Assembly (NCBI GenBank): GCA_030374735.1 | Contig: JASCIV010000011.1 | Coordinates: forward strand, 22,543-86,542 | DNA: 64,000 nucleotides | Reading direction: 5' to 3' | From: Gracilaria caudata | Lineage: Eukaryota > Rhodophyta > Florideophyceae > Gracilariales > Gracilariaceae | Part shown: positions 22,014 to 31,551 of the stretch, piece by piece | How the letters are laid out: every line of letters starts with the position of its first letter | Numbering within the stretch: the first letter of the stretch is position 1 | Notes under the pieces: model-generated | What the model saw: only the letters and a program-made list of their open reading frames with translations | Database searches by the model: none | Told to the model about the DNA's origin: nothing | Position numbers and translations under genes: made by a program

Positions 22014-23070
22014 GTGTGTGAAGATGGTGCAGATAGACTTGTGGTTCATATCCACTGCCCATTTCTAAGTGGATTTGAGTTGGGAGAGGGAGGATATACA
22101 ATGCAAGTGAAGCTAACTGAACTAGAGAAGCAGGAAATTACATTACCACTGTGGTCGCAGGTACACACATTGGAATTCTTCAAAACTAGCGTGTTTGAGA
22201 ACGCCATTTTTCTCTGTGATTCCATAACAGGAGGACCATCAATAACTCACAATACGTCAGTCGAAGTTGCGATTAGAAATAGAAAGCAGGTAGACGAAAC
22301 TGGCATACAGATGAAAAACTGTAGCCAAGGAATGAGCTTGCAAGAGTATGTTACTCGCCGATCAAAGTGGATGGAGAAGAACAAAAAGGTACTGCTTTCC
22401 CTAATGATTTGCTAACCGATGACCGTTCGTCAGAAACCTCAGATACCAAGCACGACGGATAGGCCAATCAAGAAACACCAAAGAACGTCCAAAGTGACTT
22501 TTGCTGGCCGGTAATGTGACGTTGAAAAGCGCAATAGTCAAATCGCATGGCAGATGCTCAGCAGCTCGAAGAAGACGGAAAATGAAATCTATGTTAGAAC
22601 CCAAAGCATTGCCTCGAATGCAGTTGAGAAAGAAAACATACCATCCATTCAATTGTGTTTAAGTCAGGAAAGTCAAGTTGAATCCATTTGGAAAAGTACT
22701 AGGGGTGTATCAGGACCGTCACGACAGCCTTCAGATTCTGGAAACGATGCACGGGCTTCTCTTTTCATTACGAATGCGAGAGAAAAACTGCATCGCCTTT
22801 TGGCACCTCATAGAGCCTCACAACGTCTACTGCAGTTGATTTGCACGCATATACAGCAAAGAATGCCTGACAGATTTTCGACTGATGAATTATACGCTCC
22901 TTTGAAAGCCGTTGTAGACTTTGAGCCGGTTTACTTCTTGGAAAGCGGTCATCAGGGGGTCCTCGATACTATCTTTCAAACCCTTGACAACAGCACTTTG
23001 TGGGATGAGGGATTATTGAGTCAACGAAGTGGGACATGTGAGCTTATTCCATTTGTGCAAAGGCGTATTG
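22014..23070 (+). pseudogene. MULE-like element, middle region upstream of the solo LTR
   Basis: Two frames (22014-22415 and 22554-23075) encode hydrophilic protein with no domain I recognise. The second frame is open through the target-site duplication TATTG at 23066-23070. When the solo LTR is ignored it continues in the same frame on the far side (IASVRDGNILITLQN from 23918). This is direct evidence that it was one ORF before the LTR inserted. Codons 22531-22666 lie in a segment duplicated at 25083-25223. Confidence 0.5.
22531..22666 (+). repeat. Direct repeat copy A (partner at 25083-25223)
   Basis: A block of about 136 bp beginning GCAATAGTCAAATCGCATGG recurs downstream at 25083-25223 with about 90% identity by eye, same orientation. 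This copy lies in an open frame of the MULE-like element; the partner is non-coding. Confidence 0.85.
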
Positions 23071-23916
23071 TGTAGAGCAAAACGACCTCGTAAGGGATTG
23101 GTGCTCATACTCTTCATAAGAGTTGATCCGGAAGTCCGGTCGAAGCACCACTATTATGAATACTTATTAGGCTATTCCTATTTTTGGCCCTATTACGGGA
23201 TGCACAATGGTGGCTTATTATGAGTTGCACACGTGTGTGCGTCTGGCCGCAGTTGGCGGATGCGCCGTGGCAAGGGGCGGTTGGTTGCACACGTGTGACG
23301 TGATGGCCAGCAATGCTGGATACTTAGGATATTCTAGCTGTAGCTACAGTAGCACGACATATAGTGTCATGACACTGCGACTGTGCTCAGTAAACCTCCG
23401 CCGAGGAGGACTTGGCTCTGACTTTCTTGCCGCGTTCGCACGGAATAGCCCTTTGCGGGGAATCCCGTCGACACTACGGGCTAGTCATCCACCTCTACCA
23501 CTGAGGAGTGCACTTCCGTCGTTACGGACCGTTTATTATTATTATTTCCGTCTTACGGGCTCTAGCTGCTTCTCCCTGATCCTTCAGATTTGGCCCATCG
23601 TTCTGGGAGATATTCCCACACCCTCGTGAGTCTGTGCTACCGCGCGCGGCTCATCTGCCGGATATTCTCCGGATCGCTCAACCGTTACACGGTTTACTCC
23701 ACACGCTGTGGCATCCCCACATCGTGGGTTGACGTACCGATTCTTCCCGTTTTCCTCCGACGGCACGTTCGGCACGGGGCTTCCCGCCTTTACACCCGGC
23801 TAGCGCAAGCCCTATTGGAGGGTTCTACCGCTGACCTACCCGCAAGGGAGCAGGTCTGAACCCCTTGTGGGTGGTCTACCGCGAGGCGGTCTTTTCCTCC
23901 GGTGGTTTGCACCACA
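23071..23916 (+). repeat. Solo LTR of the chromovirus family
   Basis: It starts TGTAGAGCAAAACG and ends GGTTTGCACCACA, so it has TG...CA ends. It is flanked by a perfect 5-bp direct repeat, TATTG (23066-23070 and 23917-23921). The first ~290 bp match the truncated 3' LTR at 7280-7560 in the same orientation, including a TATA-like box near 23,359. Length is 846 bp, with no internal retrotransposon sequence. It therefore formed by LTR-LTR recombination after insertion into the MULE-like ORF. Confidence 0.92.
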
Positions 23917-24618
23917 TATTGCAAGTGTTAGGGATGGCAACATTCTAATTACTTTACAAAATGACTCAGAAAATTCACAAACTGTAGAAGATGCAACGGA
24001 AGACATGCGTGTTCTAGTAGCACCAAAGTGGGCGTCCAAAAAATGTGCCAAACTCGCTCCTCGCATAATAGACCGACTCTTTAAATTGTAATCAAGGCTA
24101 ACTGGAAATGGAAGAAGAAAAATTCTTCTACCATGATCCGGATGGCTTGAAAAGCTGATGGACAGGAACATTTGTATCTCTCGATTAATGCGTAAGGACG
24201 ATCTTGAGATGCTGAAACTGTACACATCAAAGGCAACTCATGGCAGCTATTTTGGAAAATGGGAAGATGCAGATGTTTTGATATGTCCATTGGTAATTAA
24301 CAGAAGTCAGAAGTCAGAGTCTTGGATCTTTCTGAGGCATGTAGGCAAAAACATGAAACTCTTGTTCTGGATCCATGTCAATCTAGCAAGAACGGAAAGC
24401 GAAAAGGACTTCATGATGCAATTGATACATTGAAAGCCTTTATGTCATACCATTCAAGCCCTGCTTGGGGTGGTAGGTACTTCTGCAAAGGACTGGATCT
24501 AGGTTTTCCCCAAATTGTCAACATTAAGGACAGTGGAGTATTTTGTTTGATAGCTACTCGCTTTGAGCTATTAGGACTGAAGTCCTCTTTTACCAATGCT
24601 GACGTTGAAGAGTATTGA
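23917..24618 (+). pseudogene. Ulp1/C48-like domain of the MULE-like element, catalytically dead
   Basis: After the solo LTR the frame reads IASVRDGN... to 24091. Further frames (24158-24433 and 24322-24618, one frameshift near 24,330) encode a C48-like fold. ADVLICPLVINRS is followed by SESWIFL (the HW position), ETLVLDPCQSS (the Asp), and VNIKDSGVFCLIATRFELLG (the 'DCGVF' position). The catalytic Cys is replaced by Ser (codon AGT) and the His before Trp is missing, so even a repaired frame would lack peptidase activity. Family members cleave SUMO-like conjugates. Confidence 0.6.
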
Positions 24619-24619
24619 T

Positions 24620-25467
24620 CTAGATTCGCAAATGAGTTTTTTGTTGATAGAGCAACGTAAATTTACATTAGCGCTATCGTTTCATAATCAGTTTTGCCAA
24701 TGAGAACAAATCTTTGCATCTTTGTGAGCTGTTCTATATAGCAGAAGATCATTTTTATTCCGTACGGAGAATGTCACATTTAAGTTTTTCCCTGTTGCAG
24801 TAATGATACTTGTTGTTTAAACGTTCTCTTTGGGTATCAGTCTTTTTAGTTTGTTATGCAGTGGATTGTCAGTGATAAACATAAACAGGAATTGAGGGTT
24901 ATGCCTGTGTGTAATGACGGGGAGTAACAGGCGCATGTAGCTGCGTAAAGCACATTGACTTGCTTTTTATAACATTTGTGATGTGCAACGCAGTGTTGCT
25001 GTGCAAAGGGTTACCTTGGTACGGGCAGTACAGTCAGCATTTTTTCTACCCTTGGTGTCTACAAAGGGTACGACGGTACCACGCAATAGTCAAATCACAT
25101 GGCAGATGCTCAGCAGCTCGAAGGAGACGGAAAATGCATTCTCTATTAAAACCCAAAGCATTGCCTCGATCGAATGCAGTTGAGAAAGAAAGCATACCAT
25201 CCATTCAATTGTCTTTTAAGTCACGTATCTGTTTTCAAGTCACGTCGCACTACTAGGGTTGAGACCGAAATGCGGTTTCACTTGTCCTTAAAGGTCAGCC
25301 GCCTCTACAAATGCAGCTGTGAAGCTCGAGCATGGGATGCGCGTTCGGCGTTCGTCATATGGTGGTACTCAGCGGAGACAGTTGCATCTCTCTGTGAGTT
25401 GACGTCAGTATGTCTCACAAATGTGTTGAAAGCATCCGTTACAAGTCACTCTTGAGTACTGTCTTTA
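24620..25467. other. Gene-free stretch between MULE-like and Harbinger elements
   Basis: No convincing ORF. It contains direct-repeat copy B. The right end of the MULE-like element should lie here, but no long inverted repeat partner was found by eye. Confidence 0.45.
25083..25223 (+). repeat. Direct repeat copy B (partner at 22531-22666)
   Basis: It matches copy A from GCAATAGTCAAATCACATGG to the shared TTTAAGTCA, with a few substitutions and small indels. It lies outside the recognisable coding part of the MULE-like element and probably arose by segmental duplication or from a second, deleted copy. Confidence 0.85.
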
Positions 25468-25840
25468 GGGCCTTTCTAGACCTGGACAGCGCACGGCGCC
25501 TTTTGTCCCAAAAGACAGGATCGCACAAAATTGGCTTCCGTGCCAGACACGGCGATCTTGTCTCCACCACTGGTGCCCTGTCCACAATATTGGGGTCGCC
25601 CTTCGAGCGACCCCAACACTGTGGACAACCGCTCGCGCTTCCTCTACCGCACTTGGAATTCCTTGCTCTGAACGAATCGCTGTGTAAACGGTCGTATGGA
25701 AAGACGGTCCCAATACGACCGTTGATACGTACGCGTCGCTGTATTTATCGTAATGAAGCAATAGTTCAAGCGCAATGTGTCTGCCCACCACCTGAATGTT
25801 CGCCAATACTTACCAAGGGTGTGCGTGACCGTATTGCGCC

Positions 25841-27092
25841 ATGGATAGCGCCAAAAGACGAGCAGCGCTGATGATGATCTTCATGTCTTTTGAAGAACTA
25901 GAAATTGATTACAAGGAACTGCTCAATCTGCAACTAAGTTCGAAGAGCAATGTGGCTTCCGTAATAGCCATCAGAAGCAATGGTGCTGATCACCGCGGCG
26001 GTTCAGAAAGAACGACAATGGATCTGTGCCAGGAACTACAGGGATTGGTTTCAAAAGTTTGCGAGCGTGCCTTCCTTCTCTTGTTGGCCTGTATGGAAGG
26101 CATTGTTTCGCGTGCCGTATGGAGTGTTTGAACGCGTAACTAATAAGCTTCGCCCAGAAATTCAACGCATTGATACAAACTTTAGGAAAGCGATTAGAGC
26201 CGAGATCAAAGTGGCAGCCTTCCTAATGTACAGCGGTGGGGCAACACTACAGGATGTTGGTACGCAGCTTGGCATTGGAAGCAGCACAGTAGATGAATGC
26301 GTCAAAGAAGTGAGTAAACGTATATGTGATGATTACAAGGACGCCATACAGTTTCCAGTTTCTGAAAGCGACGTTGCGGCCGCAATGAAAGGATTCTAAG
26401 GTGTCAGGGGTCTACCGTACTGCGTTGGCCCTGTTGACGGTACTCACATACCATGGCCCCCCTGTCCACAAGACCAGTTTTACGAGTATAGATGTTATAA
26501 GGGATTCGCTAGTGTGGTGGTGTTTGCCGTGGCTACAGCAGACAGGAAATTTATCTACGTTGATGTAGGACGACCAGGGGTCTACGGAGACAGCACAAAA
26601 TATAACGAAAGTTCTCTAAAGAAGAACATTAATTCTGGACTCTGGCTCGGGGAAAACATACCACACTTAATCATTTCAGATATTTCTGTAAGGCCTTATC
26701 TGATTGGAGACTGTGCGTTTACGATTGCAGTGAACATGATGAAGAGCTGCTCGAAGGCCGAGATTTGTAGCAATCCTGTTCTAAAAACATGGGATTCCAT
26801 TGCATCGCAGACTCGCAAACCCATTGAATGTGCCTTCGGTATATTGAAAAACAGGTTCACAAATCTGAAAGCAGGTATACACATCCATCACGAAAGTGAT
26901 ATTGTATGTTACTTACTGTCATGCTTACTACTGCACAACATGTGCATTGCGGATAATGAGGATACGGATTACCTCCTGCCGGCAGATGAAGAGGATGAGG
27001 GGGAAATGGTGAGTGGGGAGACAACAGCAGGAAAGCGTCAGCGAGACGCTCTTCTTTACTACATTCTTAATGAATGCGGAAGCAATGACTAA
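25841..27092 (+). pseudogene. Harbinger DDE_4 transposase, one stop plus likely frameshift
   Basis: Coding sequence starts with the MDSAKRRAALMM... frame at 25841 and shifts near 25,980-26,020 into a frame that runs to 27092 with a single TAA at 26397-26399. Motifs are typical: GLPYCVGPVDGTHIPW (first Asp), YLIGDCAF (second Asp) and KPIECAFGILKNRF (catalytic Glu). A conserved helical LLHNMCI and an acidic C-terminus follow. All three catalytic residues are present, so the defects are few and recent-looking. It ends 10 bp from the convergent partner gene. Confidence 0.85.
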
Positions 27093-27102
27093 GATGGACG
27101 CC

Positions 27103-27873
27103 CTACAATTTGTCAACAACTCGTTCCAGTAAATCAAGCATCCTGTTCCGACTCTCCTCTGACTTCCTCAAGTTCTCTAAGATTTCTTCTTGATGCTTCT
27201 CTTGATTTGCAATCAACGAATGCATTGTCTTAGCCTTTGATTCGCGTGTTCTTTGGCGGCTGCTCGTCAACACTGCAGAAACTGCAGGATGAGATCCTGT
27301 ATCCAGAACGGCTGGTGGATTGTGTCGAGCCTTTCCGTGTTCTAGCTCATGCATTTCTTGGAAGAAAGACGGTTTGTCGAACAAATCTTCGTCGTCTGCA
27401 TCCCGCCCAGATTGACTAATCTTCTGAAAATAAGCTGTATATTCTGCCCTAAGCCGTCCAAACTTCTTCTGCCATCCTTTAACAGTGCGCTTAACTCCTT
27501 CTTCGTTTTGTGCTAATTTAATAGCCATTTCAAACACTTCCTTCAAGGACTTCTTCTGCTTCTTTTTATCTCCATACCCTGCTTTTTTCATCTTGACAAG
27601 CAGGACTTTTATTGTTTGATCTTCATATGTTTGATTAGGAGAGGTTTGCTTTGATGGTGTTGAAGCTACTTGATGATTGGGGGCATTTTGCCTCGCTGTG
27701 TTAACTTGCTGTTCGGCTTGTACACCAGTTGCTCTTTGTTCGTTGGTTTCTGGTGTGGGACGTTGAGTAATTTCCGCTCTGTTATCTGGATTGTTGGACG
27801 ATTGAGGAGTAGAGAGGGTATCCATGGCCGAAGGGGAAGGATGATTTGCGATGCTTGGAGGAGGTAGGGACAT
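27103..27873 (-). CDS. Harbinger companion protein, Myb/SANT-like
   Basis: An intact 256-residue ORF with a real ATG at 27873. Residues about 1-85 are Ser/Pro/Gln/Asn-rich and probably disordered. Residues about 85-190 match the Myb/SANT (trihelix-like) DNA-binding proteins encoded by PIF/Harbinger elements: KKSLKEVFEMAIKLAQ, then KGWQKKFGRLRAEYTAYFQ and KPSFFQEMHELE. The C-terminus (about 215-256) is a predicted coiled coil (ENLRKSEESRNRMLDLLERVV). In known systems this protein brings the transposase to the nucleus and to the TIRs. It has no premature stop, unlike its partner. Confidence 0.82.
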   Translation of the reverse strand: MSLPPPSIANHPSPSAMDTLSTPQSSNNPDNRAEITQRPTPETNEQRATGVQAEQQVNTARQNAPNHQVASTPSKQTSPNQTYEDQTIKVLLVKMKKAGYGDKKKQKKSLKEVFEMAIKLAQNEEGVKRTVKGWQKKFGRLRAEYTAYFQKISQSGRDADDEDLFDKPSFFQEMHELEHGKARHNPPAVLDTGSHPAVSAVLTSSRQRTRESKAKTMHSLIANQEKHQEEILENLRKSEESRNRMLDLLERVVDKL

Positions 27874-28197
27874 CGTGTGATTCCTAGTTTAGGGGGAAGA
27901 AGCAAATGACAGGGATTCCACTAGCGTTGGGTAAACTTAAAGACTGAGAAAGCTATTTGTCTGGGTTTCTAGTCACATTGTGACCGAAATTCTGGCTTTG
28001 GTTGCTCAAACTTTGCGTCAGAACGTCTCGAACGGTGACAATATTTGTTCGTGCTCTGGTGAGTGGTTACCGTTTCTAAACTGCACGTGGGTTGTCCAAG
28101 TATCAGCGCGGAAGTCGAGGCTGAAAAATTACCAGTGCGACGTGGGTCAGGCGGACACGGCGCAGACTTGTCCACAATTGATGTAGAAAAGGCCTTA

Positions 28198-28435
28198 GGA
28201 GAGCTATTGAAACATATCCACAAACGCACAAAGAGACATACATTCAGCTCTGCGTATCACGGTACAACCGATGATCGGCAAACGCAGTCACTGCGCCACA
28301 ACCGAGTCAATGGCGGCCAAAATGAGATATGCGGACACCTGTGAATGTTGAACACGTAGAGGCCTTGGGGTGGTCGCTGGCCGTGTGCGTTGTTTGCTTT
28401 GCGTTGTTTTTTTCGGCCTGCCCCCCTGGAAGTTA
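28198..28435. other. Short spacer between Harbinger and Tc1 elements
   Basis: No assignable gene. It ends at the TA (28434-28435) that precedes the Tc1 left terminus. Confidence 0.4.
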
Positions 28436-29990
28436 CAGTACACTCGACGAAATTTGTAAACGTCACGAGAGTGGCGCCTATCACCAAACGAACTTCTTCC
28501 ATACTCCCGCAGAAGGTGCACCTCCTTCCTCCTTTGGGATAAATCACTGGAACCGTAGCCCCAGTTCCCACCAACTTACAAATAAAAACAGAACCGAAAC
28601 TTTTATATCTCAGCGAAATTTTTTAACTGCATAGAATGTGTAATCGAGATAACGGCGCCTAATAGCCCGTCAATCCTCCCTTCTTTTCAATGACTTTCAC
28701 TAAACGATCTGGCAGAGACCTGTACAGGTTTTCAACCAATAAATCTGGAATCTGGTTCCACACATATTCCACCCTGTCCGCCAGTTCCTCAACGCTCTCA
28801 AACTGCTTGTGGTCCTCATACACGTGTTTGGCCAGCCAAGCCCAGACGTTCTCAATAATATTGAGATCAGGGCTCTTGGCTGGCCCGTCAAGAACATTCA
28901 CATTATGGTCACTGAGCCATGTTTTTGTAGTATTTGCACGATGGGGACTAGCCCCATCGTGCATAAAATTCCAGTTCCCTCCTAGTGTGTCCGCCGCATA
29001 CGGCCAAAGATCCTTGTTGAGGACATCTATATAGGTAGCAGAAGTAATAGAACTATCACAAGCAGTAGCCTTACCAGCTCCGTAGTAAGAAATACATCCC
29101 CATACCATTCAAGAACGTCCTCCTGGGACCCGTTTAGAAAAAATCTCGGGTTCCTTTCTCAAGTCATGCCAGTAACAAGCCAGTCCATCCGGACCATCCA
29201 ACCTGAACTTTATCTCTTCGGAAAAGATAACCTTCTTCCACGAAACAAAGTCCCAAGAGAGCTTGTTATTAGCCCATAAAAGTCTTTTTTCTTATGACTC
29301 ACATTCATATAAGGACCGGACTTCATGTTTTTGTACTTCAGATACGAAACTTCTGGCAATATTTTTTGAAAACGTTGAGTTGAAACGTTGAGGTCTTACT
29401 TTTTTTTGATAGCTACTTGCGATTCATTGGGGCAAGGTGATGTCACGAATGATGGTACGCTTGGCCTTGTTAGATATCTTTTGGTTGCGTGGCTTCCCTT
29501 GTTTCTGCTGTGACTTCTTTGTCCTTATTAAGAACTGCTGTATAGTTGTACTCTGCGTATCAAGCCCTTACGCAATTGCCTGTCGCCTCATGTTGTACTT
29601 GGAGTGGGCAAAAATTTGCGCTTTTCGACATTACTTAAACGCTCTTTACGGGGCATTTTGGTATTGTTTTTGACAATAAAGAGTGTTAGATATTGTCACG
29701 GACTGAACTATCAAATGAGTGGCATTGGTTTGGAAATAACTACTGCATAAGCGCGCGCTTTTTATTTTGAATACATTTGATGGTATAAAACTTTGCAGAG
29801 GTATAAAGATTTCGTTGTTTATTGTTGGTCTACACAAGAATTGCATTGCCTTTGGCGCCTGTTTTTTTATCTGAGCATTGCTGTGAGTGTTGTCATGTGG
29901 TGCTGTGAGTTCTTTTGGCAGACAGTGTAATAGTTTTAGAATAAGAAGAGAACGCTATCTATGAGGTGTAAAATTTTCGTTGAGTGTATA
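28436..29990 (-). mobile_element. Tc1-like element
   Basis: The left end begins CAGTACACTCGACGAAATTTG at 28436 after a TA. Near 29,969-29,990 the inverse of TACACTCAACGAAAATTTT is found, giving imperfect TIRs that enclose a single minus-strand transposase gene. The length of about 1.55 kb is normal for Tc1/mariner. The exact right end is uncertain by a few bases because the terminal CAGT is degraded there. Confidence 0.72.
28659..29656 (-). pseudogene. Tc1-like DD34E transposase (inactive)
   Basis: It reads on the minus strand from MPRKERLSNVEKRKF (ATG at 29656), with frameshifts in the N-terminal helix-turn-helix part. A stop at 29113-29111 follows VPGGRS, just before MVWGCISYYG. After the stop the ORF is intact to 28659. 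Catalytic motifs: IFSEEIKFRLDGPDG, where the expected Asp of the S-D-E motif is Glu; NFMHDGASPHRA (second Asp); and SPDLNIIENVWAWL (Glu), with 34 residues between the last two. The stop, the frameshifts and the Asp-to-Glu change make it inactive. Confidence 0.87.
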
Positions 29991-30130
29991 TGTCTTGCAG
30001 TGGGCTACTTCTGGTCTCCAGAACATTCCGATTGGCAGTAGTTTGGGATAATTTAATCAAAGGCCCAAAAGTGGCCAATTAATTAAATTATAGGTGCGAA
30101 GTGAGAGAGGATCAGCTTTGCTGCTTGTTA

Positions 30131-30568
30131 GAGCATCTCCACTGGGGCACGCAAAGAGCAAAAGAGCAAATACCGTGCGGTTACTTCTACGTAGAAAATT
30201 ACATTTGTATGACTCTTATTGGCCGCAATGGAGTAGTTTCTGTAGTATCTGTCAGCGTTTTGCGTGACTTGATGGGCCGATGGCACGTTAAAATTTGTGT
30301 TGAAAATCAACATGCGTTTTGCTTTTTTGCTCGAGGGTCGAAAATGTAGAAGGAAATCGACGTGATTTGCTTTCGAGAAATAACCTCAGAATACTTCTTG
30401 AGCAAAACGTGTAAGATCTGTTTGCATGACCTTGATTTCCGGTAAAAATAAGTAATGTGTTCTTTTTGACCAATGAACTGCCCTGAACAAGCTTACGGCA
30501 ACAATCGACCGTCAGTGTGAAAGTCTTTTGCTCTTTTGTTTATTTGCTCTCCGCCCGTGGAGATGCTC
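30131..30568. mobile_element. 438-bp MITE with TTA target duplication
   Basis: Terminal inverted repeats GAGCATCTCCAC (30131-30142 and the inverse ending 30568) extend imperfectly into AGAGCAAAAGAGCAAAT-like sequence on both sides. TTA flanks each end (30128-30130 and 30569-30571), the signature of PIF/Harbinger transposition. There is no coding capacity. The termini differ from those of the Harbinger element at 25468, so a different family supplied the transposase. Confidence 0.9.
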
Positions 30569-30571
30569 TTA

Positions 30572-31128
30572 GCGAACCAACTCCCAAATCCCAATGTCAC
30601 AGGACTGTGGGTTCTGCTGAGAACGATGTCGCGATCACCACCATTAAAACTTTTGCAGCGTCAAAAAGAAAAACCGCCTTGAGCAAAAAAGAAGGACCAA
30701 CTGCGTAAAAGAAAGGTATAGGATCTGTGCGTAGCCCTGCGTTGCGCACCTGCTTGACATGACAAAATAGACAACAGTAAAATAAACAGAGGTGTAGCGA
30801 TGGTCAAGTTTAGATGGTTAGCATCGCAACGCAGTCTAGCATAGAACGCGAGTAAACAAAACGCGCAGTAGGGGCGCCATAGGTGCGGCCCTTGCAGATC
30901 GTTCAAAGCGCTCGCGCCTTGCAGAGTATGCAAACCCAGACGCTCAAGCAGGAGCAAGATCAACGCCACCTATAATGGTCCGTTGCGTAATGTGCACACG
31001 TGTGCCTCGTAGTCCTATCCGTCTACCTCACAAAAAACACATTCTCGTGCCTCCAATTTCCAGAAAGGCCACATTCGCGATAGACTGTGTTTGGATTCAG
31101 TGCAGAACCAACGCTGTTCTCAAACGCG
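30572..31128. other. Region upstream of the pICln gene
   Basis: No convincing gene. A hydrophobic antisense frame (30661-30969) has no family resemblance and is not called. The promoter of the gene at 31129 should lie in the last part, but I see no clear TATA box. Confidence 0.4.
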
Positions 31129-31551
31129 ATGGTGCGGAATCTCGGTGGTGAATCCTCTTCGAAAGAAAATGGAACCGAGGTAGAGACATTGATTCTCATA
31201 AGATTTGAAAATGTGCGCATGGTCATTGAGTCAGAGCAGCAGTCTCCACCAGGGACCTTGAAAATAATGCAAGAATCTGTACGGTGGGAATCGGAATCTG
31301 CCTCATCATGGGCGGTAGATTTTGCGGACATTAATCTTCATGCCATATCTACTGACGCATCTAGTGGGTACCCTCCAAGTATTTATGCTCAGACCGGGGA
31401 TGATTACAAAGAAGTGCGTTTGATTCCAGAAGAAGCTCGGTTACATGAGCTGTATGATGCTTTGTGTGAAGGTGTTGTGCGAAACGAAGATAACACCAGT
31501 GAGGACATGGGAGTGCTGAGCATGGGGGAAGATATTAACGAACGGCAATAG
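31129..31551 (+). CDS. Methylosome subunit pICln (chloride conductance regulator-like)
   Basis: 140 residues starting at the ATG at 31129 (MVRNLGGESS). The fold is a PH-like domain of the pICln family. PPGTLKIMQESVRWESES corresponds to the 'GTLYI.ES.L.W' strands, FADINLHAISTDASS to the 'I.LHA.SRD' motif, YKEVRLIPEEARLHELYDALCEGV to the C-terminal strand and helix, and an acidic tail follows. pICln binds Sm proteins, delivers them to the PRMT5 complex and chaperones snRNP assembly in the cytoplasm. The usual animal proteins are about 230 residues; this one lacks the long acidic loop and has a short tail. No intron is evident. Confidence 0.8.
   Translation: MVRNLGGESSSKENGTEVETLILIRFENVRMVIESEQQSPPGTLKIMQESVRWESESASSWAVDFADINLHAISTDASSGYPPSIYAQTGDDYKEVRLIPEEARLHELYDALCEGVVRNEDNTSEDMGVLSMGEDINERQ

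Larger units (their letters stand above)
19927..24618 (+). mobile_element. Degenerate MULE-like element with Ulp1-type protease domain
   Basis: A chain of plus-strand frames encodes an upstream zinc-finger-like region, a DDE-like core, a long middle part and a C48/Ulp1-like C-terminal domain. MULEs that carry Ulp1-like proteases are known from plants (the Kaonashi type), so the combination itself has precedent. I could not delimit terminal inverted repeats or the expected 9-bp target duplication. A solo LTR of another family is inserted inside it, so the element is older than that insertion. Confidence 0.6.
25468..28194. mobile_element. PIF/Harbinger element with two convergent genes
   Basis: A 2.7-kb element with the two genes typical of the superfamily: a DDE transposase on plus and a Myb/SANT-like protein on minus. 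The proposed ends are GGGCCTTTCTAGACC (from 25468) and the inverse of GGCCTTTTCTACATC (ending 28194). Both are flanked by TTA (25465-25467 and 28195-28197), the 3-bp target preferred by PIF/Harbinger. The TIRs are short and imperfect, so the exact ends are less sure than the family. Near the left end a perfect hairpin (TTGGGGTCGC...GCGACCCCAA, about 25,591-25,617) may be a subterminal signal. Confidence 0.65.

Noticed and set aside
27969..28344. Short ORFs on both strands at the right end of the Harbinger element
   Set aside because: They overlap each other and the proposed terminus; no motif, no coding signal I trust.
30661..30969. Hydrophobic minus-strand ORF of 102 codons
   Set aside because: Leucine-rich only because of the complement's composition; no family resemblance, no supporting context.
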